From NCBI RefSeq assembly GCF_001570985.1, contig NZ_BCSS01000040.1, forward strand, positions 1 to 33,338: a stretch of DNA of 33,338 nt, read 5' to 3'. The notes under the pieces are model-generated. The model saw nothing but the letters and a program-made list of their open reading frames with translations, was not told the origin of the DNA and searched no databases. The position numbers and the translations under genes are program-made. This DNA comes from Janibacter limosus NBRC 16128 (lineage in GTDB: Bacteria; Actinomycetota; Actinomycetes; Actinomycetales; Dermatophilaceae). The stretch's first letter is position 1, and the number at the start of each line of letters is the position of its first letter. This document shows positions 15,564 to 23,600 of this stretch, piece by piece.

Positions 15564-16124
15564 GTGACAGCGGAGTCAGCGGCACGCCGCTGCGTCATCA
15601 CGCCCGGCCACGAGGTGGTCGTCTCCGGGGAGCTCACCGGCGGAGAGAGCCCGTCGGTATGGGTTCATCAGGGATTCGGTCTCTCCGGCCGTGTCGAGGG
15701 TGGCCGAGTCCCGCTGACGGGCGAGAACCTCACGCCCGGGTTGGGGCGCGTCGCCGGTCTCTGGGACGGCTTCGGGATCACGCCGGCGAGGCCAACCTCC
15801 GTCATCCATGATCACGACGCACCGCCCGTGGTGCTCACCGCATCCGAGAGGCTCCCTGGTCCCCAGGACCTGACCGACACCGAGCGCGAGAGCGCGATGG
15901 ACGAGGTGTTCTCACGCTCCGGGAGCCGGTTGCTCGGCTTCGGTGGGACCTCGCACAGCACCTTCGCGTGCCTGCTCTTCGTGGACTCCGCCTTCGTCGA
16001 CTGGTGGCTCGACGTCACGACCCTGCGCATCGACCTGTCAGTCGCGATGCTCCCGTCCTCGCTGTGGGACGACTGGGGGAGGCTGCCACCCGGTGTCATG
16101 CCGGGTGCGCACGCCCGACCGTGA
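15564..16124 (+). CDS. Unknown protein inserted in the cobalamin cluster
   Basis: I do not recognise this 186-residue protein. It has no signal peptide or clear membrane segment; FACLLFVDSAFVDWWLDV (about 135-152) is the most hydrophobic part. Two Cys (10 and 136) and several His are scattered, without a recognisable motif. Trp-rich endings (WLDV, SLWDDWGRL) suggest a globular fold. GTG at 15564 is the only in-frame start before an upstream stop and has a weak ribosome site. GC at third positions is high but lower than in its neighbours, and the 200 bp upstream is comparatively AT-rich, so it may be a recent insertion. It converges on bluB-cobT with 7 bp between stops. A role in B12 synthesis is not implied by sequence. 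Confidence 0.7.
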   Translation: MTAESAARRCVITPGHEVVVSGELTGGESPSVWVHQGFGLSGRVEGGRVPLTGENLTPGLGRVAGLWDGFGITPARPTSVIHDHDAPPVVLTASERLPGPQDLTDTERESAMDEVFSRSGSRLLGFGGTSHSTFACLLFVDSAFVDWWLDVTTLRIDLSVAMLPSSLWDDWGRLPPGVMPGAHARP

Positions 16125-16131
16125 GGTCGCT

Positions 16132-17874
16132 TCAGCGGGTGCGGGCGGCCAGGCGGCGGATGGCCAGGCCCTGCAGGACCATCGAGGCGGCGAGGCAGGC
16201 ACCGACGCCCTCGCCGGAGCGCAGCCGCAGGTCGAGCAGGGGCTCGAGGCCGAGCTCGCGCAGGACGAGGGCATGGGCGCGCTCGCGACTGACCTGACCG
16301 GCAAGCAGGTAGGCCTGCGTCGCCGGCTCGATCCGGCTGGCGATGACGCCCGGCAGTGATCCCGCCAGTCCGTCCAGAACCACCGGGGCGCCTGCGGCAG
16401 CAGCACCGAGGGTGACCCCCGTGAGCAGGGCGATCTCGGGACCCCCGACCTTCGCGAGGAGGCGAAGGGGGTCTGACTCACCCTTGGTCCGGGCCAGCGC
16501 AGCAGCGACGACGTCGCGCTTGCGCGCGACCATGTCGGCGTCCGAGCCGGAGCCGAGGCCGACGGCGTCCTGGGGTTCGAGGTCGAGCAGGGCGCAGGCC
16601 AGGGCCGCGGCGACGGTCGTGTTGCCGACACCGACCTCGCCGAGGCAGACGAGCCCGCTGGCCGCGGCCTCGCGACCGATCTCGCGCCCGGCAGCGACGA
16701 GTGCCGCGACGTCGGTGTCGCTCATCGCGTCGGCCGCCGCGAGGTCACCCCGCTCCCCCGCGGGCCGAGCATCATGTGCGCCCGGGATCGCTTGTGACAC
16801 ACCGCAGTCGGCGGCGATGACCGCCAGTCCAGCACCGGCAGCGGACGCTGCGCCGAGGGAGGCCCCGGCCACGGTCGCGGTGAGCACGTCCGCCGTCGTC
16901 GAGGCGGGGAAGGCACTGACGCCGAGATGGGTCACCGGGTGGTCCGCACCGGCCAGCACGAGGGTGCCGCCCGTGACGTCGTGGGCGCCGACGGCAAGCA
17001 CCCGGTTGAGGGCCCGGTCGAGGACACCGAGCGAGTCCGGCGGGGACAGCAGCTCGTCGGCCGCGTCCGTCGCGCCGACGAGACGGTCGGGCTCGGGGCC
17101 GCGCAGGTGCGAGACCGGCTGCTGCGGAGCCGACTCGTCGGCGGGCCAGCGGTCGTGGAGCACCACCTGGTCCAGCGGGGTCTTCTTCGACCAGGCAGCG
17201 CGCTCCAGACCCGGTGACGGCGGTCGCTCGTCCGGCCAGCCGAGGCACAACCAGCCAAGCGTGACGACACCGTCGGGCAGGCCGAGCAGGTCGGCCAGCT
17301 CGTCGGGGTCGAAGAGCGTCACCCACCCCATGCCCAGGCCGTGGGCGCGGGCGCTGAGCCACATGTTTTCGATCGCGGTCGCGCACGACCACATGTCCGC
17401 GTCGGGGAAGGTCGCCCGACCCAGCACACCCGTTGCGGGAGTGCGGCGGTCGCAGGCCACGACGATGCCGACGGGTGCCTCGCGCAGGCCCTCGAGCTTG
17501 AGGTCGAGCATCCTTGCGGCGCGCTCGGAGGCCAGGTGCGCGGCCTGGTCGACCCGGGCCCGGTCGGCCATCGCGGCGGCCCGGTCACGGGTCGTGGGAT
17601 CGGTGACGACGATGAAGCGCCACGGCTGGGAGTGGCCGACACTCGGAGCACGGTGACCGGCCTCGAGCACCGAGGTGATCAGGTCCTCCGGGACCGCGTC
17701 GGGACGATAGCGGCGGATGTCGCGTCGTCCGGCGATGACCGCAGCCAGCGCCTCGGTGACGGACTCCCCCATCGCCCAGCCCGACGGGTCCTCGCGCCGC
17801 TGCGCGGCACTGCTGGTGTCACCGATCGTCGGGACGGGCCGGGCATAGCGGTCCCGGCCCCCTTCGTCGCTCAC
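16132..17874 (-). CDS. Fused BluB (5,6-dimethylbenzimidazole synthase) and CobT (nicotinate-nucleotide:DMB phosphoribosyltransferase)
   Basis: A 580-residue bifunctional enzyme for the lower ligand. Residues about 40-245 form a BluB nitroreductase-like domain that makes DMB from FMNH2 and O2: RRDIRRYRPDAVP (50-62), APSVGHSQPWRFI (76-88), GLGMGWVTLF. Residues about 255-580 form the CobT domain that makes alpha-ribazole phosphate: DSLGVLDR, ADHPVTHLGVSAFP, EVGVGNTT, and GEGVGA near the C-terminus with the likely catalytic Glu555. The canonical ADHGV is ADHPV here. The start is GTG at 17874, overlapping the cobN stop as GTGA, so it is the second gene of the riboswitch-controlled transcript. An internal ATG at residue 35 would still include both domains. 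Confidence 0.93.
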   Translation of the reverse strand: MSDEGGRDRYARPVPTIGDTSSAAQRREDPSGWAMGESVTEALAAVIAGRRDIRRYRPDAVPEDLITSVLEAGHRAPSVGHSQPWRFIVVTDPTTRDRAAAMADRARVDQAAHLASERAARMLDLKLEGLREAPVGIVVACDRRTPATGVLGRATFPDADMWSCATAIENMWLSARAHGLGMGWVTLFDPDELADLLGLPDGVVTLGWLCLGWPDERPPSPGLERAAWSKKTPLDQVVLHDRWPADESAPQQPVSHLRGPEPDRLVGATDAADELLSPPDSLGVLDRALNRVLAVGAHDVTGGTLVLAGADHPVTHLGVSAFPASTTADVLTATVAGASLGAASAAGAGLAVIAADCGVSQAIPGAHDARPAGERGDLAAADAMSDTDVAALVAAGREIGREAAASGLVCLGEVGVGNTTVAAALACALLDLEPQDAVGLGSGSDADMVARKRDVVAAALARTKGESDPLRLLAKVGGPEIALLTGVTLGAAAAGAPVVLDGLAGSLPGVIASRIEPATQAYLLAGQVSRERAHALVLRELGLEPLLDLRLRSGEGVGACLAASMVLQGLAIRRLAARTR

Positions 17875-20800
17875 TCGTCGTCCTCCAGGTCGCCCTCGAT
17901 GTCGAGGTACACCTGCTGCATCGCCCGCATGACCTCAGTATCGGGCTCCTCCCACAACCCGCGGTCGGCGGCCTCGGTGAGCTTCTCCACGATCCCCCGC
18001 AGCGCCCACGGGTTGGCCCGGCGCATGAAGTCCTGGTTGGTCTCGTCGAGGACGTAGTCCTTGGCGATGCGGTCGTACATCCAGTCGTGGACGACCCCGG
18101 CCGTGGCGTCGAAGCCGAAGAGGTAGTCGACCGTCGCCGCCAGCTCGAAGGCTCCCTTGTACCCGTGCCGCTGCATGGCCGCGATCCACCGCGGGTTGAC
18201 CACGCGCGAGCGGAAGACGCGGTTGGTCTCCTCCTGCAGCGTGCGGGTGCGCACCGCGTCGGGCGAGGTCGAGTCGCCGACGTATGCCTTGGGCTCGGTG
18301 CCGGTCAGCGCGCGCACGGTCGCGACCATGCCCCCGTGATACTGGAAGTAGTCGTCCGAGTCGAGGATGTCGGACTCGCGGTTGTCGACATTCTTCGCCG
18401 CCACCTGGATGCGCCGGTAGGTGCGCTCCATGTCCTCGGCGGCAGGTTTGCCGTCGAGGTCACGGCCGTACGCGAAGCCGCCCCAGGCCGTGTAGACCTG
18501 CGCGAGGTCGTCGTCACTGCGCCAGTTGCCCGACTCAACGACCTGCAGGATGCCGGCGCCGTAGCTGCCCGGCTTGGAGCCAAAGATCCTTGTGCGAGCG
18601 CGCCGCTCGTCACCGTGGTCAGCGAGGTCGACGGCGGTGTGCGCGCGGACGGGGTTGTCCTGCGGCGTCTCGTCGAGGCCGGCGACGAGCTCGACGGCAT
18701 CGTCGATGAGGGCGATGACGTGCGGGAAGGCATCGCGGAAAAACCCGGAGATGCGCACGGTGACGTCGACGCGGGCGCGCCCGAGCTCGGCGAGTGGGAT
18801 GGCCTCGAGACCGGTGACGCGTCGGGACTGCTCGTCCCAGACCGGCGTCACACCCAGCAGCGCGAGGACCTCACCGATGTCGTCACCGGAGGTGCGCATC
18901 GCCGAGGTGCCCCACATCGACAGCCCGACGGAGGTGGGCAGCTCGCCCGTCTCCTCGCGGTAGCGCTCGAGGAGGGAGTCGGCCATCGCCGTGCCGGTCT
19001 GGTAGGCCAGCCGGGACGGGATCGCCTTGGGGTCGACGGAGTAGAAGTTGCGGCCGGTGGGCAGCACATTGATCAGCCCGCGAAGGGGGGATCCGCTCGG
19101 CCCCGCGGGGACATAGCCACCGTCGAGGGCGTGCAGCACCATGGTCAGCTCGCGGTCGGTCGCTGCCAGGCGCGGTACGACCTGCAGGGCGGCGAACTCG
19201 AGGACCCGGGCGACCTCCGCGGCGCGATCGGCGTCGAGGTCCGGCTCGGCCTCGGCGACGAGGCCCGTCGCGGCGAAGGGGTCCCAGCCTCGGGCGGCGA
19301 GCCCCTCGACGAGGTGACGGGCTCTCCCTTCGATCTCGTCGGTCTCGGTGGAGGACGCGTCCTCGGCCAGACCGAGCGCCGCCCGCAGGCCGGGGACCGA
19401 GCCGACCTGCCCGGAGAAGACCTGCGAGGCGCGCAGGACGGCCAGCACGAGGTTGACGAGCTCCTCGCCCTGCGGCGCCTGGCCGAGGACGTGCAGCCCA
19501 TCGCGGATCTGCACGTCCTTGATCTCGCAGAGCCAGCCGTCGACGTGCATGACGAGGTCGTCGAAGCCATCGGCGTCGTCGAGGTCGACGTCCTCGAGCC
19601 CGAGGTCGACGTGCATCTGCGCGGCGTGGATCAGCTGCCAGATCTCGCCACGCAGGGCCGGCGCCTTGGCCGGGTCCATCGCGGTGACATTGCCGTACTC
19701 GTCGAGCAGCTGCTCCAGACGGGCGATGTCGCCGTAGGACTCGGCGCGGGCCATCGGCGGGACGAGGTGGTCGACGATCGTGGCGTGCGCGCGGCGCTTG
19801 GCCTGGGTGCCTTCGCCGGGGTCGTTGACGAGGAAGGGGTAGATCAGCGGCAGGTTGCCCAGCGCAGCGTCGGTGCCGCAGGCGGGCGACATCGCGAGGT
19901 TCTTGCCGGAGAGCCACTCGAGGTTGCCGTGCTTGCCGACGTGGACGATGGCGTGCGCGCCGAACTCCTCCTCGATCCAGCGGTAGGTCGCCAGGTAGTG
20001 GTGGGTCGGCGGCAGGTCGGGGTCGTGGTAGATCGCGATCGGGTTCTGCCCGAAGCCGCGTGGCGGCTGCACGAGCAGCGCGACATTGCCGCGGACGAGG
20101 GCGGCGGTGACGATCTCCCCGTGCGCGTCGCGGGTCGTGTCGACGAAGACCTCACCGGGCGCTGCGCCCCAGTGCTCCGTCATCGCCTCGCGCAGGTCGG
20201 CCGGGAAACGCTCGAACCACTCGCGGTAGCGATCGGCGGGGATGCGCACCTGCGCTCCCTCGACCTGCTCCTGGGTGAGCCACTCCTCGTCCTGGCCGCC
20301 GGCGGCGATGAGCTCGTGGATGAGGGCATTGCCCGATGTCGTGTCGGGTGCTTCGCCCTCGACCGAAGGGAGCGGGTCCATGCCGATGAAGCCGTCACCG
20401 ATGTCGTAGCCGGCCTCGCGCATCGCGCGCAGCAGCCGGATGGTCGAGACGGGGGTGTCGAGACCGACGGCGTTGCCGAGGCGGGAGTGCTTGGTCGGGT
20501 AGGCGGACAGGACGACCGCGATCTTGCGCTCGGCGACGGGGGTGGAACGCAGGCGGGCATGGTTGACCGCGATGCCGGCCACCCGTGCGGCGCGCTCGGG
20601 GTCGGCCACGTAGTGCGGCAGGCCCTCGTCGTCGAACTCCTTGAAGGAGAAGGCAACCGTGATCAGGCGACCGTCGAACTCGGGGACTGCGACCTGGGTG
20701 GCGACGTCGAGCGGGCTCATCCCGTCGTCGGAGTCCAGCCAGTCCTGGCGGCCCCACGTGAGACAGAGGCCCTGCAGGATCGGGATGTCGAGGGCAGCGA

Positions 20801-21542
20801 GGGCTTCGACGTCCCAGGCCTCGTCGTCCTCACCGGCAGAGGCGGTCGCGGGCTTGGTCCCGCCGGCCGCGAGCACGGTGGTGACGAGGGCGTCGAGGGT
20901 GCCGAGGTGCTCGAGGAGCCCGTCGGGGGCGTCGCGCAGGGAGGCGGAGTGGATGACGACGCCTTGGCCTCCGGCCGCGTCGATCGCGTCGGCGAGCGCG
21001 TGGGCGTAGTCGGTGTTGCCGGCCGCGTACTGGGCCCGGTAGATCAGGACGCCGACGCGCGGGCGGCGGGTCGTGGAGTCGCCGGCGGCGGTGTCGAGGG
21101 CCGCCGGCTCGTCCCGCTCGAGGACGCCCCACTGGGGCAACGCTGCCGGCGCCTCGAAGCCTTCGCCAGTGAGCAGCAGGGTGTCGCCGAGGAAGGCGTG
21201 CAGCTGGGCGAGGTTGGTCGGGCCTCCTTCGGCGAGGTAGCGGTGGGCCTCCGCGGCGGTACCGGGTGGCACGGTCGAGAGCTCCATGAGTGCCGCGTCG
21301 GGTTCCTGGGTGCCCCCCAGCACGACGAGCGGGGCGCTCGCGGTCCGCAGCTCGTCGAAGCCCTCCCACAGCCCCTGGGGGCTGCCGAGGTAACGGACCA
21401 CCACGATGTCGGCGCCCGCGACGCGTGCGGCGATCTGCTCGCCGGTGAGACGGGCGGGGTTGGCGACCACGTAGTCGACGCCAGCGCTGCGCGCGCTCAG
21501 CAGGTCGGTGTCGGAGGTGGACAGCAGGGCGAGCGTCGTCAC
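17871..21542 (-). CDS. cobN: Cobaltochelatase subunit CobN
   Basis: Large porphyrin-binding subunit that inserts Co2+ into hydrogenobyrinic acid a,c-diamide in the ATP-dependent late-insertion pathway. It has 1223 residues, typical for CobN/ChlH. Recognisable blocks include GLCLTWGRQDW, YPTKHSRLGNAVGLDTP, HVGKHGNLEWLSGKNLAMSP, the PTGRNFYSVDP motif, and DYFQYHGGM. The start is GTG at 21542, with AAGGAG 8 nt upstream. The long opposite-strand frame across this gene is a high-GC shadow. In actinobacteria the ATPase partner is commonly a ChlI/ChlD-like protein rather than CobS/CobT; such a gene starts at 31962. A cobalamin riboswitch lies in its leader. Confidence 0.97.
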   Translation of the reverse strand: MTTLALLSTSDTDLLSARSAGVDYVVANPARLTGEQIAARVAGADIVVVRYLGSPQGLWEGFDELRTASAPLVVLGGTQEPDAALMELSTVPPGTAAEAHRYLAEGGPTNLAQLHAFLGDTLLLTGEGFEAPAALPQWGVLERDEPAALDTAAGDSTTRRPRVGVLIYRAQYAAGNTDYAHALADAIDAAGGQGVVIHSASLRDAPDGLLEHLGTLDALVTTVLAAGGTKPATASAGEDDEAWDVEALAALDIPILQGLCLTWGRQDWLDSDDGMSPLDVATQVAVPEFDGRLITVAFSFKEFDDEGLPHYVADPERAARVAGIAVNHARLRSTPVAERKIAVVLSAYPTKHSRLGNAVGLDTPVSTIRLLRAMREAGYDIGDGFIGMDPLPSVEGEAPDTTSGNALIHELIAAGGQDEEWLTQEQVEGAQVRIPADRYREWFERFPADLREAMTEHWGAAPGEVFVDTTRDAHGEIVTAALVRGNVALLVQPPRGFGQNPIAIYHDPDLPPTHHYLATYRWIEEEFGAHAIVHVGKHGNLEWLSGKNLAMSPACGTDAALGNLPLIYPFLVNDPGEGTQAKRRAHATIVDHLVPPMARAESYGDIARLEQLLDEYGNVTAMDPAKAPALRGEIWQLIHAAQMHVDLGLEDVDLDDADGFDDLVMHVDGWLCEIKDVQIRDGLHVLGQAPQGEELVNLVLAVLRASQVFSGQVGSVPGLRAALGLAEDASSTETDEIEGRARHLVEGLAARGWDPFAATGLVAEAEPDLDADRAAEVARVLEFAALQVVPRLAATDRELTMVLHALDGGYVPAGPSGSPLRGLINVLPTGRNFYSVDPKAIPSRLAYQTGTAMADSLLERYREETGELPTSVGLSMWGTSAMRTSGDDIGEVLALLGVTPVWDEQSRRVTGLEAIPLAELGRARVDVTVRISGFFRDAFPHVIALIDDAVELVAGLDETPQDNPVRAHTAVDLADHGDERRARTRIFGSKPGSYGAGILQVVESGNWRSDDDLAQVYTAWGGFAYGRDLDGKPAAEDMERTYRRIQVAAKNVDNRESDILDSDDYFQYHGGMVATVRALTGTEPKAYVGDSTSPDAVRTRTLQEETNRVFRSRVVNPRWIAAMQRHGYKGAFELAATVDYLFGFDATAGVVHDWMYDRIAKDYVLDETNQDFMRRANPWALRGIVEKLTEAADRGLWEEPDTEVMRAMQQVYLDIEGDLEDDE

Positions 21543-21558
21543 GTCGTGAGCTCCTTGA

Positions 21559-21577
21559 GCGGGGTTCCGCGCCCCGC
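21559..21577 (-). promoter_or_regulatory. Hairpin in the cobN leader next to the Shine-Dalgarno
   Basis: On the minus strand GCGGGG (21577-21572) pairs with CCCCGC (21564-21559), ending 2 nt before AAGGAG (21556-21551). A small GCTC/GAGC hairpin could also enclose the SD. It is probably part of the riboswitch expression platform acting on translation. Confidence 0.45.
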
Positions 21578-21607
21578 GGTCGAAAGGGACCCGGACGTCT
21601 GTCCGGA

Positions 21608-21698
21608 CCGGCCGACCCGACGTGTCTGACTCGCGATTGCTCGCTCACAGTGGCGGGACCGTCCCGGACTTGCACCGGGTTCCGACGAGATCGGCCGA
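21608..21698 (-). promoter_or_regulatory. Cobalamin riboswitch upstream of cobN-bluB-cobT
   Basis: The minus strand reads GGAACCCGGTGCAAGTCCGG, then GGTCCCGCCACTGTGA and GCGAGTCAGACAC: the conserved core and B12-box of cobalamin aptamers. A closing helix UCGGCC/GGCCGG (21698-21693 with 21613-21608) gives a 91-nt aptamer, similar to the other two in this window. It is followed by about 65 nt to the cobN GTG. B12 binding would lower cobN and bluB-cobT expression by the family's known mode. Confidence 0.93.
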
Positions 21699-21702
21699 TG
21701 GC

Positions 21703-21724
21703 AGCCTAACCCGGCACGTATGCT
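21703..21724. promoter_or_regulatory. Divergent -10 elements for cobG (+) and the cobN riboswitch (-)
   Basis: TATGCT (21719-21724, plus) ends 8 nt before the cobG GTG, suggesting a leaderless mRNA. TAGGCT (21708-21703, minus) is placed to start the cobN leader at the aptamer's first helix. Ten bp separate them. Clear -35 elements are not seen. Confidence 0.45.
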
Positions 21725-21732
21725 GCGGCGGC

Positions 21733-22932
21733 GTGAGCACCCCTTCACCCTCCCGCAGCGGCGCCGACCGCTGCCCGGGACTGCTGGCCCCCTTCGTCTC
21801 GGCGGACGGGGCGATCGTGCGGCTGCGCCTGCCGGGTGGTCGCATGGGCGCTGCCACCGTGGGCGAGATCTCCTCTCTCGCAGCGCGGTTCGGAGACCCC
21901 GACGTCACGCTGACCTCGCGCGGGAGCCTGCAGCTCAGAGGCCTGCCCGACCCACTCCCCCGTGAGCTCATCACCGCGATCGGAGACCTCGGTCTCATCC
22001 CCTCCGGCGCGCACGACAAGGCGCGCAACATCATCGCGGACCCCGAGGAGTCGCTGGATGACCTGGTGGGGACCCTGGACGCCGGCCTCCTCGCGGACCC
22101 GGTCCTGGCTGGGCTGCCCGGACGCTTCCTCTTCGCCGTTGCGGGAGTGTGTGGTCCGGTGCTCGGGGAGCCGTGGGACATCGCCATCGTGGACGAGACG
22201 CTGCCTGAGGTGCGAGGAACGAGCCTCGAAGGCGCCGCCCGCGTCGTCGTTGACGGTCACTCCGTACTCGTACCGCGCAATGAGGCCGCCGAGGCCGCTC
22301 TGAACGTGGCGCGCCGGTTCCTCGACAGCCGCTCGGATCCCAGGACCTGGAACATCCGCGACCTGCCCGCCGACGCCCGGGCCACGCTGCTGCCGGAGGG
22401 GACCCCCTTCGTCATGGCTGCTCGGGAACCACCGCTCCCGGGTCCGGTCGGCGATGACCTCATGGTGCTCGTGCCGCTGGGATTGCTGACGCCTGAGATG
22501 GCTGCGGCGCTCGCCACGTCTCGAGGCTCGTCGCAGGGCTCCTCGCACCTCGACGACCGTGGGGACGTGCGGGGCTCCACGCACCTCGACCCGCGTGTGG
22601 TGGTGACTCCGTGGCGCTCGATCCTCGTCTCGGGTGGGGCGGACCGCGCCGACGAGCTGGCGGCTGCCGGTTTCGTCACGAGCCCCGACTCCCCGTGGAC
22701 CGTCCTGACGGCCTGCGCGGGAGCCCCCTCGTGTGCCCGCACCGACACCCCGACCCGAGAGCTCGCCCGGGCGGCAGCTCCGCTGATCGACCCCACGGGA
22801 CCACCCGTCCACGTCATCGGGTGTGAACGCTCCTGCGGCCGCCCGGCGCGAGCACACACACTCGTCGTGAACCCCTCCACCGCTGCGGACATCGTCGCCG
22901 CGCAACACTCCCCACGACACGAGAAGGCCTGA
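21733..22932 (+). CDS. cobG: Precorrin-3B synthase CobG
   Basis: O2-dependent hydroxylation and lactone formation converting precorrin-3A to precorrin-3B, the marker reaction of the aerobic pathway. It has 399 residues and is related to sirohaem sulfite/nitrite reductases. The ferredoxin-like half contains LTSRGSLQLRGL. The [4Fe-4S] ligands are CAGAPSC (Cys328, Cys334) and CERSC (Cys364, Cys368). GTG at 21733 is chosen from the family N-terminus (CPGLLAPFVSADG follows) and from the -10 spacing; the frame remains open upstream through the riboswitch DNA. The linker at about 262-290 carries an imperfect internal repeat. It overlaps cobH by one base. Confidence 0.95.
   Translation: MSTPSPSRSGADRCPGLLAPFVSADGAIVRLRLPGGRMGAATVGEISSLAARFGDPDVTLTSRGSLQLRGLPDPLPRELITAIGDLGLIPSGAHDKARNIIADPEESLDDLVGTLDAGLLADPVLAGLPGRFLFAVAGVCGPVLGEPWDIAIVDETLPEVRGTSLEGAARVVVDGHSVLVPRNEAAEAALNVARRFLDSRSDPRTWNIRDLPADARATLLPEGTPFVMAAREPPLPGPVGDDLMVLVPLGLLTPEMAAALATSRGSSQGSSHLDDRGDVRGSTHLDPRVVVTPWRSILVSGGADRADELAAAGFVTSPDSPWTVLTACAGAPSCARTDTPTRELARAAAPLIDPTGPPVHVIGCERSCGRPARAHTLVVNPSTAADIVAAQHSPRHEKA
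22537..22590 (+). repeat. In-frame direct repeat within cobG
   Basis: Two 18-nt units (22537-22554 and 22573-22590) differ at one base and lie 36 nt apart. They encode GSSHLD and GSTHLD. A shorter related unit lies just before the first. They are located in the linker before the VVVTPWRS block, consistent with slippage expansion. Confidence 0.7.
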
Positions 22933-23600
22933 TGACCTCCCTTCGCCAGCCCAGTCGCCGATATGACTACGTCACCGACGGCCAGGAGATCTACCGGCGC
23001 TCCTTCGGCATGATCCGCGACGAGGCCGACCTCACCGGACTGCCCACGAGCCTCCACGGTGCTGCCGTGCGGATCATCCACGCCGCGGGTGATGTCGCGA
23101 TCACGAGTGAGGTCGCGGGGCATCCGCAGGTCGCCTCCGCTGCGCACGCGGCGCTCCTCGCGGGTGCGCCGATCCTCACCGACAGCAACATGCTCGCCTC
23201 CGGGGTCACCCGCCGGCGCCTGCCCGCCGACAACGAGGTGATCTGCACGCTGCGCGACGAGCGCGTGCCGGCCCTGGCCGCCGAGTGGGAGACCACCCGC
23301 GCCGCCGCTGCCGTCTCGCTGTGGGCCGACCGTCTCGAGGGCTCCGTCGTCGCGATCGGCAATGCCCCCACCGCGCTCTTCCACCTCCTCGAGATGCTCC
23401 ACGACGGTGCCCCACGACCCGCCGCGATCGTCGGGATGCCCGTGGGCTTCGTCGGCTCCGCGGAGTCCAAGACGGCCCTCGCCGAGCACGACCTGCCCGG
23501 GGGGCCGATCCCCTGGCTGGTCGTCCACGGCCGCCGCGGCGGGTCCGCCATGGCCGCTGCCGCGCTCAATGCGCTGGCCAACCCGGACGAGCTGGCATGA
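22932..23600 (+). CDS. cobH: Precorrin-8X methylmutase CobH
   Basis: Moves the C11 methyl group to C12, forming hydrogenobyrinic acid. It has 222 residues, the usual size. Family blocks are YRRSFGMIRDEADL, VRIIHAAGD with the catalytic-position His50, APILTDSNMLASGV, NAPTALFHLLEML and GMPVGFVGSAESK. ATG shares a base with the cobG stop, and its own stop overlaps cobIJ as ATGA. It is therefore the middle gene of a tightly coupled cobG-cobH-cobIJ operon. Confidence 0.97.
   Translation: MTSLRQPSRRYDYVTDGQEIYRRSFGMIRDEADLTGLPTSLHGAAVRIIHAAGDVAITSEVAGHPQVASAAHAALLAGAPILTDSNMLASGVTRRRLPADNEVICTLRDERVPALAAEWETTRAAAAVSLWADRLEGSVVAIGNAPTALFHLLEMLHDGAPRPAAIVGMPVGFVGSAESKTALAEHDLPGGPIPWLVVHGRRGGSAMAAAALNALANPDELA

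Noticed and set aside
18087-21629. Very long plus-strand open frame opposite cobN
   Set aside because: It is the antisense frame of a high-GC gene; its translation is Val/Asp/Gly/Arg-rich with no recognisable domain, whereas the minus strand encodes an intact CobN.
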